Assembly (NCBI GenBank): GCA_035515515.1
Contig: DATJBC010000105.1
Location: 1-5,523, forward strand
From: DATJBC01 sp035515515
GTDB lineage: Bacteria > Actinomycetota > Acidimicrobiia > Acidimicrobiales > UBA8190
Direction of reading: 5' to 3'
DNA: 5,523 nt
Below, one piece after another: positions 1-3,902 of this stretch. The notes below the pieces were generated by a model. It saw nothing but the letters and a program-made list of their open reading frames with translations, searched no databases and was not told the origin of the DNA. Position numbers and translations under genes: made by a program. Position 1 is the first letter of the stretch; the number at the start of each line of letters is the position of its first letter.

Positions 1-18
1 GGCGAACACCTGGGACAT
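1..18 (-). CDS. rsmH: Probable 5' end of rsmH (16S rRNA m4C1402 methyltransferase), partial
   Basis: Only the first six codons lie in the window (M-S-Q-V-F-A), and the frame is still open at the edge. RsmH methylates N4 of C1402 in 16S rRNA and normally follows mraZ directly in the dcw cluster. Family members begin with a short stretch leading into an F-x-H-x-P-V-M type motif, and the visible V-F-A could run into it. The ATG at 18-16 is preceded by GAGGGG with a 6-nt gap, a good ribosome-binding site. The same frame stays open upstream to a GTG at 177-175. That longer version is less likely: the GGAG before that GTG is only 1 nt away, the added 53 residues are low-complexity R/P/S-rich, and they use many A/T-ending codons (CCA, CGT, AGT, CAA), unlike the other genes here. 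The identity rests mostly on position after mraZ. Confidence 0.5.
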
Positions 19-19
19 C

Positions 20-123
20 CGCAGCCCCTCGACTGGCGGGATGCCGTCGGGAGGGTTGCCCCTACGACTCGGTTGGAAGCGGGCGGAGGAGGAGTCTTCC
101 ACCGAACCAGCCGAGGGGCTGCG
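20..123 (-). promoter_or_regulatory. 17-bp inverted repeat that could sequester the rsmH ribosome-binding site
   Basis: In the transcript the upstream arm (123 to 107) reads CGCAGCCCCTCGGCTGG and the downstream arm (36 to 20) reads CCAGTCGAGGGGCTGCG. They are complementary at 16 of 17 positions, and the remaining pair is G-U in RNA. The 70-nt loop is 37-106. The downstream arm contains the GAGGGG (30-25) that serves the ATG at 18, so pairing would hide it. The repeat is seen directly. A role in rsmH translation is inference. Confidence 0.5.
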
Positions 124-184
124 CATGCACCGGGTGTGCCTGGCGGGCCGTGTCGTCACGTGGCGAGCGTCGGTCACGCTCCTT

Positions 185-211
185 TCTGTTCTGTCTGTTC
201 TGTCTGTTCTC
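185..211. repeat. Three tandem copies of a 9-bp unit in the mraZ-rsmH leader
   Basis: On the plus strand TCTGTTCTG occurs at 185-193 and 194-202, and TCTGTTCTC at 203-211. In the dcw transcript this is an A/G/C-only run of (C/G)AGAACAGA units, unstructured and much less GC-rich than its surroundings. It lies 16 nt after the mraZ stop codon. It may act as a single-stranded spacer, or it may simply be a slippage-prone microrepeat. No function is established from sequence. Confidence 0.75.
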
Positions 212-227
212 TCTGGAGACGGGACCC

Positions 228-680
228 TCAGTCGTCGGCGCCCTCCGACAGCCGCTGCTCCTCGGGGCCGATCTTCTCGGCCCACCGGGCGGGGTCCCAC
301 AGCTCGACCCGGTCGATCACCCCCACCACCACCACGTCGTTCTCCAGCCCGGCGTACTCCCGCATGCGGGCGGGGAGCACCATGCGCCCCTGCCGGTCCA
401 CTTCCAGGTCCTGGGTGCCCGCCGCCCACAGCCGGGCCATGTTGCGGTCGGCCCGCCCCGTGGCCGCCCGGGCCTGGACCTCTTCCATCTGGATCTCGAA
501 CTGCTCCGGTGTCCACAGCGCCAGGCAGCCGTCCCGGAACTGGGTCAGGTACCCGCCGTGCTCGAAGGCGGTCCGAAAGCGCGCCGGGAGGATGACTCGA
601 CCCTTGCTGTCGAGCGAGTGCTCGTACGTCCCGAAGAACCGTGCCACCGATCCGAGCTCCCACGACGCTCCCCCCGCCAT
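228..680 (-). CDS. mraZ: MraZ, transcriptional regulator of the dcw cluster
   Basis: MraZ is a ring-forming DNA-binding protein that usually represses its own promoter and thereby the dcw operon. It acts on the nucleoid. The 150-residue product has the two tandem AbrB/SpoVT-like halves of the family, each with its DxxxR motif: D-S-K-G-R at about 24-28 followed by V-I-L-P-A-R, and D-R-Q-G-R at about 95-99 followed by M-V-L-P-A-R. Length fits the family (about 140-150). The chosen ATG (680) has GGGGAGGG ending 9 nt upstream. An in-frame GTG at 647 (V12, just before A-R-F-F-G-T-Y) has GGGAG with a 9-nt gap and would give 139 residues starting closer to the usual MraZ N-terminus, so the start is not settled. 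The gene has its own promoter and operator just upstream, and rsmH is expected downstream. Identification is very secure. Confidence 0.97.
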   Translation of the reverse strand: MAGGASWELGSVARFFGTYEHSLDSKGRVILPARFRTAFEHGGYLTQFRDGCLALWTPEQFEIQMEEVQARAATGRADRNMARLWAAGTQDLEVDRQGRMVLPARMREYAGLENDVVVVGVIDRVELWDPARWAEKIGPEEQRLSEGADD

Positions 681-690
681 GCCGGCGGAC

Positions 691-737
691 CCTCCCCTTT
701 ACTCCACTTTGCGCCACTTTAGACCCCCTGACCCCAC
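691..737 (-). promoter_or_regulatory. MraZ operator: five G(T/G)GG units at 10-bp spacing
   Basis: Read on the minus strand, the G-rich cores are GTGG (737-734), GGGG (727-724), GTGG (717-714), GTGG (707-704) and GGGG (697-694). Each begins exactly 10 bp after the previous one. The three proximal units share a preceding AAA (AAAGTGG, AAAGTGG, AAAGGGG). MraZ is known to bind arrays of short G-rich direct repeats with about one helical turn between units, upstream of its own gene. The array fills the spacer and -10 of the promoter and runs into the GGGGAGG Shine-Dalgarno of mraZ, as expected of a repressor site. Confidence 0.85.
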
Positions 738-744
738 AGGTCAA
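716..744 (-). promoter_or_regulatory. mraZ/dcw promoter, TTGACC-N17-TAAAGT
   Basis: On the minus strand the -35 TTGACC (744-739) is separated by exactly 17 bp from the -10 TAAAGT (721-716). This is a near-consensus housekeeping promoter with the actinobacterial TANNNT form. Transcription should start near 709-710, leaving a leader of about 30 nt before the ATG at 680. Operator units lie within the spacer and over the -10, so MraZ binding should exclude RNA polymerase. Confidence 0.75.
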
Positions 745-897
745 TCCATCCCGCCACGGCGCGCCACTCCCCTGCCCGGGCGTCGTCGGAGCCGCAGGGC
801 GCTCGTGGGGGCAGCCGGGAGGGCCGACGACCGGCGTGCGCGCGGTTCCGTCACGCAGCGCGCAGGGCGTCCCCGGGAGGGCGCGGGAGAGCGCGCG

Positions 898-903
898 TAG
901 TCT
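898..903 (+). promoter_or_regulatory. Candidate -10 box for a leaderless TauE-type permease mRNA
   Basis: TAGTCT ends 6 nt before the GTG at 910, which puts the expected transcription start at or next to the start codon. No convincing Shine-Dalgarno precedes this GTG, and no clear -35 is visible. A 7-bp inverted repeat (TGCGCGC at 837-843, GCGCGCA at 858-864) lies upstream and could be a regulator site, though such repeats are common in sequence this GC-rich. Confidence 0.45.
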
Positions 904-909
904 CGGGCG

Positions 910-1746
910 GTGACGCCGCTCGAACTGACGCTGGCGCTCTTCGGCGTCGGCGTCGTGGCCGGTGCGCTCGGCGCGCTGCTCGGCTTGGGCGGCGGGTTCA
1001 TCCTCGTCCCCGCGCTGACGTTGGCGTTCGGCGTCAACATCCGCCTCGCCATCGGCGCGTCGATCGTGGCGGTGATCGCCACGTCGAGCGGCGCGGCCGT
1101 GGCGTACCTGCGCGACCACATGGCGAACATGCGCGTCGGCATGTTCCTCGAGTTGGCGACCACCACGGGCGCGGTGTCCGGTGCCGTGCTCGGGTCGCTC
1201 CTCGTGCCGCGCGCCCTCTACGTCATCTTCGGGTTGGCATTGGCGCAGTCGGGCGTGGCGGTGGCGCGCCGCAAGAGCATCGAGCACCGTCCTCCCCCTC
1301 CGCCGGACGCGCTGGCCGACCGGCTGCGGTTGCACGCCTCGTACCCCGACGTGGCGCGCGGCCGCACCGTGTCGTACCGCGTCAGCCGCTCCAAGCTCGG
1401 CTTGGGCCTCATGTACGGCGCCGGCGCGCTGAGCGGCCTGCTCGGCGTGGGCTCGGGCGTGCTCAAGGTGCCCGCCATGGACCTGGCGATGGGACTCCCC
1501 ATCAAGGTCTCCACGGCCACGAGCAACTTCATGATCGGCGTCACCGCCGCGGCATCGGCGGGCGTCTACTTCGGCCGGGACGACATCGACCCGCTCATCG
1601 CCGCGCCCATCGCCGTGGGCGTGCTCCTCGGTGCGATGGGAGCCGCCCGCGTGCTGCCCGGGTTGCATCCCCGCCGCCTGCGCCTGCTCTTCGCCGTGGC
1701 GGTGCTGGCGGTGGCCACCGACATGTTGGTGAAGGGGCTCACGTGA
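910..1746 (+). CDS. TauE/SafE-family membrane permease (probable anion exporter)
   Basis: This 278-residue integral membrane protein belongs to the TauE/SafE family (Pfam PF01925). Characterised members are linked to export of sulfite, sulfoacetate or related organosulfur anions. The family's two-fold repeat is visible: the first half opens with G-L-G-G-G-F-I-L-V-P (about 25-34), and the second half repeats it as G-V-G-S-G-V-L-K-V-P (about 179-188), followed by A-T-S-N-F (203-207). About eight hydrophobic segments fall near 6-40, 46-66, 78-99, 102-118, 163-190, 202-221, 228-250 and 257-274. A polar linker rich in R and P (about 120-160) separates the halves. Length is normal for the family. 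The start is GTG, probably leaderless. The stop overlaps the next gene by 4 nt. The substrate cannot be read from sequence, and no sulfur-metabolism gene is present nearby. Confidence 0.9.
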   Translation: MTPLELTLALFGVGVVAGALGALLGLGGGFILVPALTLAFGVNIRLAIGASIVAVIATSSGAAVAYLRDHMANMRVGMFLELATTTGAVSGAVLGSLLVPRALYVIFGLALAQSGVAVARRKSIEHRPPPPPDALADRLRLHASYPDVARGRTVSYRVSRSKLGLGLMYGAGALSGLLGVGSGVLKVPAMDLAMGLPIKVSTATSNFMIGVTAAASAGVYFGRDDIDPLIAAPIAVGVLLGAMGAARVLPGLHPRRLRLLFAVAVLAVATDMLVKGLT

Positions 1747-2180
1747 GCCCGCCCCCACGCGGTGTCGGGCCGGCGGGCGCCGGGGAGGCCGAGGGCGCGC
1801 CCACCCTCGAGGCCGTGGTCGCCGTGGTCCTGCGGGTGGGCGTGCTGATCAGCTGCGCGGTCACTGCCGCGGGGACCGTGCTCACCTTGGCCGTCCCCTC
1901 GAGCCGCCGGGCCGCCGGGCGCACCCTCCCGGGCCTGCGCCGGGGCGTGCTGCACCCCGGCTCCGTCCGCTTCCCCCACACGCTCTCGGGTGTGGGGCAC
2001 GGCCTCGCCCAGGGCGACGGGCCGTCGCTGGCCCTGTTGGGGCTGCTGTTGCTCATCGCCACGCCGGTGCTCCGGGTGGCGGTGTCGGTCGTGGGCTACG
2101 CGCTCGGTCGCGACCGGGTGTTCGTCGTGATCACCGCCGTGGTGCTGGCCGTCATCCTGGCCTCGTTCGCGCTGTCCTGA
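1743..2180 (+). CDS. DUF1634 membrane protein, partner of the TauE-type permease
   Basis: This 145-residue protein matches my memory of DUF1634 (PF07843), a small membrane family that often sits beside TauE/SafE permeases. Three hydrophobic segments are evident (about 24-50, 95-118 and 125-144). The most family-like part is L-L-L-L-I-A-T-P-V-L-R-V-A-V-S (about 101-115), followed by a short loop G-R-D-R and the last helix. The H-P-G at 71-73 lies in the large loop between helices 1 and 2. The first 20 residues are G/P/A-rich and probably disordered. The GTG start overlaps the permease stop codon as GTGA, so the two are probably translationally coupled and may form one complex. The function of DUF1634 is not established, and an accessory-subunit role is inference from pairing. 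Confidence 0.88.
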   Translation: MSPPPRGVGPAGAGEAEGAPTLEAVVAVVLRVGVLISCAVTAAGTVLTLAVPSSRRAAGRTLPGLRRGVLHPGSVRFPHTLSGVGHGLAQGDGPSLALLGLLLLIATPVLRVAVSVVGYALGRDRVFVVITAVVLAVILASFALS

Positions 2181-2189
2181 GCGACGACC

Positions 2190-2214
2190 GGCGCGCTCAC
2201 GACGCCAGCGCGCC
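2190..2214. terminator. GC-rich hairpin between convergent genes
   Basis: GGCGCGC (2190-2196) and GCGCGCC (2208-2214) can form a 7-bp stem with an 11-nt loop. It begins 9 nt after the DUF1634 stop codon and overlaps the last codons of the opposing lipoate-ligase-like gene. Only 16 nt separate the two convergent genes, so a shared bidirectional stop is plausible. There is no T-tract on either side, so this is a weak call. Confidence 0.3.
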
Positions 2215-2967
2215 CACGAGGGCGTCCTCCACCAGCGCGATCACGTCCTCGTCGCTCAGGGCGGCGGTGCCGGGCACCACGGCCCGCAACCCGACGGCGG
2301 CGTCGTCGAGGACCGAGGCGTCGTGGCCGGTGTGCGCGCCGCCGGGCGGCGCGCCGCGGTCGGCGTGCGCCGGGGCCTGCAGCAGCCCGACGAGCGGGGC
2401 GGGGTCCCAGACGAGGCAGGCCATGGTGTACCAGCGGGCCCCGTGCCGGGTGCGGCGCTGGGACAGGCCCACCACCTTGCGCCCCTCCACGGTGACCTCG
2501 CCCGGCCCCAGGCCGGCGAAGCACACCGCGCCCGACCACGGTGCCGGCTCCGACTTGGCGCGGTGGACGGCGGGCCCCGTCACGCCCAGGCCTTCGAGGG
2601 CGCGCGCCCAGGCCTCGCCCACCCACCACGACGAGGACACCACGTCGTCGACCCACAGCGGGTCCCGGCGCGGCAGCCACAGGTCGGCCCACACCTGCGC
2701 GCCCGGGCCGAGCAGCACGGCGCCACCCCCCGCACCCCGGCGCACCACCTCGAGCCCGGCGCGGGCGACGGCGCCGGCGTCGAGGACGTCGTCGCCCTGG
2801 GCGCTGCCGAGGACGACGGCGGGCGTCCCCTCCACGGCGCACAGCCGGACGAAGCGGCCGGCGCGCGCCGAGGGGGCCGGCCAGGACTCGTGCAGGGCGT
2901 GTGCCGAGGCGCGGGCCCGTTCGACGGCCCAGGCGCCGGCCCCGGCGCCGGCCCAGGCGCCGGTCAC
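2197..2967 (-). CDS. Divergent lipoate-protein ligase / octanoyltransferase-fold protein
   Basis: This 256-residue protein has the layout of the biotin/lipoate A/B ligase fold (LplA/LipM type). R-R-G-A-G-G-G-A-V (76-84) corresponds to the lipoate-binding R-R-x-T-G-G-G-A-V loop. C-F (149-150), G-E-V-T-V (156-160) and E-G-R-K-V-V-G-L-S-Q-R-R (161-172) correspond to the segment with the conserved lysine, here K164. C149 lies about where LipM-type octanoyltransferases carry their acyl-accepting cysteine. Two family features are changed: the loop has A instead of T, and the histidine usually following G-G-G-A-V is replaced (A-V-L-L-G-P-G). True ligase activity is therefore doubtful. The first 20 residues are an A/G/W repeat encoded by a 12-bp tandem repeat. 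The GTG start at 2967 overlaps the HNH stop as GTGA and has no Shine-Dalgarno of its own, so coupled translation is likely. No lipoate-dependent enzyme is nearby. Confidence 0.75.
   Translation of the reverse strand: MTGAWAGAGAGAWAVERARASAHALHESWPAPSARAGRFVRLCAVEGTPAVVLGSAQGDDVLDAGAVARAGLEVVRRGAGGGAVLLGPGAQVWADLWLPRRDPLWVDDVVSSSWWVGEAWARALEGLGVTGPAVHRAKSEPAPWSGAVCFAGLGPGEVTVEGRKVVGLSQRRTRHGARWYTMACLVWDPAPLVGLLQAPAHADRGAPPGGAHTGHDASVLDDAAVGLRAVVPGTAALSDEDVIALVEDALVGALAS
2930..2965. repeat. Three tandem 12-bp units at the 5' end of the lipoate-ligase-like gene
   Basis: Units at 2930-2941, 2942-2953 and 2954-2965 each contain the palindrome GGCGCCGG and differ at one to three positions. In frame they encode the alternating G-A-W-A-G-A-G-A-G-A-W-A at residues 3-14. 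Being in frame, changes in copy number would lengthen or shorten only the N-terminal tail. Confidence 0.7.
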
Positions 2968-3500
2968 GCAGTGAGCGAGCGTTCGCCCAGGTACGGAGCC
3001 CACTCGTCGCGCGCCCCGCCCGTCATGGCCAGGAGCCAGACGCGCTGGCGCGGCGCCGAGGGCTGGGTGCGCAACACCAGGCCCACCTCGTGGGGCAGGC
3101 GGTCCTCCTTGCGCGTGTTGCAGCGCCGGCAGGCGGCCACCACGTTGTCCCAGGCGTGCCTGCCCCCCCGGCTGCGGGGCAGCACGTGGTCGATGCTCTC
3201 GGCGGCCTGCCCGCAGTACTGGCATCGGTGGCTGTCGCGGGCGAACACCGTGCGGCGGTTCACCGCCACGGTCCGGTCGTGGGGGACCCGCACGTAGCGG
3301 GCCAGCCGGACCACCGAGGGCTCGGGGAAGGCGCTGCGCTCGGAGCGGAACACGCGTCCCGTCCCGTGCACCACCTCGGCCTTGGTGGCGAGCACGAGCA
3401 GCAGGGCGCGGCGGGTGGAGACCAGCCCCAGGGGCTCGAACGTGGCGTTGAGCACCAGGGCCCGGCTCGTGCCTCGCACCCCCGCCTCCCTGCCCAACAT
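2964..3500 (-). CDS. HNH endonuclease-domain protein (actinobacterial type)
   Basis: This 178-residue protein has a C-terminal HNH (beta-beta-alpha metal) nuclease fold. In numbering from the chosen start, C-Q-Y-C (93-96) and C-R-R-C (124-127) form the structural zinc site. I-D-H (103-105) followed by L-P-R-S-R-G-G carries the first catalytic histidine, W-D-N (117-119) the central asparagine, and C-N-x-R-K (127-131) ends the motif. The N-terminal half (A-L-V-L-N-A-T-F-E-P, then K-A-E-V-V-H) is the conserved extension I associate with a widespread, uncharacterised actinobacterial HNH family. No partner suggests restriction or a toxin, so a housekeeping nucleic-acid role is more likely, but unproven. 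The ATG at 3500 was chosen because TAGCCT ends 7 nt before it. A GTG at 3503 and another at 3533 (189 residues) are alternatives. It overlaps the next gene by 4 nt. Confidence 0.9.
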   Translation of the reverse strand: MLGREAGVRGTSRALVLNATFEPLGLVSTRRALLLVLATKAEVVHGTGRVFRSERSAFPEPSVVRLARYVRVPHDRTVAVNRRTVFARDSHRCQYCGQAAESIDHVLPRSRGGRHAWDNVVAACRRCNTRKEDRLPHEVGLVLRTQPSAPRQRVWLLAMTGGARDEWAPYLGERSLTA

Positions 3501-3507
3501 CACCGTG

Positions 3508-3513
3508 AGGCTA
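3508..3513 (-). promoter_or_regulatory. Candidate -10 box for a leaderless HNH gene mRNA
   Basis: On the minus strand TAGCCT is followed by 7 nt and then the ATG at 3500. This is the spacing expected when transcription begins at the start codon. There is no Shine-Dalgarno before this ATG. If correct, the GTG at 3533 lies upstream of the transcript and cannot be the start. No clear -35 is seen. Confidence 0.45.
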
Positions 3514-3543
3514 GCCCGCCAGGTGGCGCGCACCCCGCCAGGC

Positions 3544-3569
3544 GGCCGCCTCCGCGAGCCCGGGCGGCC
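3544..3569 (-). terminator. Possible hairpin after the small-protein gene
   Basis: GGCCGCC (3544-3550) and GGCGGCC (3563-3569) can form a 7-bp stem with a 12-nt loop, starting about 20 nt past the stop codon at 3591 on the minus strand. No U-tract follows. It lies between the ROK/small-protein pair and the HNH pair, where a boundary would be expected. In sequence this GC-rich, such stems arise often by chance. Confidence 0.22.
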
Positions 3570-3590
3570 CCCGCCGCCGGCGGCCGGCGC

Positions 3591-3902
3591 TCACCGGGAC
3601 CGCCAGCGGCCCATGTCGCGGCACCAGCCGATGAAGCGCACGACGTCGTGCCCGTCGGGCACCTGGTCCCCCCTTCCGCCGTAGGCGGTCTCCATGCGGA
3701 ACCGCCACAGCGCCTCGTCGGGCAGGGGCAGGGGCGGCCAGCGGCGCCACCACCCGGGGGGCGCCAGCCGCACGGCCTCCATCGCCGCGTCCGGCCACAG
3801 CCACGGACGCCGCGCCAGGGCGCGCACGAGCACCCGGGCGACCGGGGCCGAGCGCGCGCCGCCGGGCGCGGCGGAGGACGGGCCCTCGCCCGGGGCCGTC
3901 AC
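3591..3902 (-). CDS. Conserved-looking 103-residue protein of unknown function
   Basis: I cannot assign a named family. The protein is small, basic and tryptophan-rich. After an A/P/G-rich N-terminus (1-20) it has R-R-P-W-L-W (31-36), A-P-P-G-W-W-R-R-W-P (47-56), L-P-L-P-D (58-62), a central F-R-M-E-T-A-Y-G-G (68-76), and D-V-V-R-F-I-G-W-C-R (86-95). The spacing of W, P and Y and the T-A-Y-G segment resemble hypothetical proteins I recall from other actinobacteria, but without a domain name. There is no signal peptide or membrane segment. The GTG start at 3902 overlaps the ROK kinase stop as GTGA, so it is probably co-translated with the kinase. The reading frame is open upstream through the whole kinase gene. 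The start was set by the overlap and by where the protein character changes. It might assist the kinase or simply share its operon. Confidence 0.72.
   Translation of the reverse strand: MTAPGEGPSSAAPGGARSAPVARVLVRALARRPWLWPDAAMEAVRLAPPGWWRRWPPLPLPDEALWRFRMETAYGGRGDQVPDGHDVVRFIGWCRDMGRWRSR

Noticed and set aside
41..900. Overlapping plus-strand frames opposite mraZ and the promoter region
   Set aside because: They are antisense to the certain mraZ gene and its promoter, and their translations are P/R/S-rich without motifs.
741..909. Small RNA or riboswitch in the mraZ-permease spacer
   Set aside because: Apart from short GC-rich inverted repeats and the permease -10 box I see no known riboswitch core and no terminator.
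2968..3225. N-terminal extension of the lipoate-ligase-like gene upstream of 2967
   Set aside because: It would overlap the HNH coding region, including its zinc-site motifs. The extra residues are low-complexity, and GTG at 2967 makes a clean GTGA overlap.
2964..3500. HNH gene as part of a restriction, toxin or defence system
   Set aside because: There is no methyltransferase, immunity gene, repeat array or mobile-element sign nearby, and the N-terminal extension looks like the widespread chromosomal actinobacterial family.
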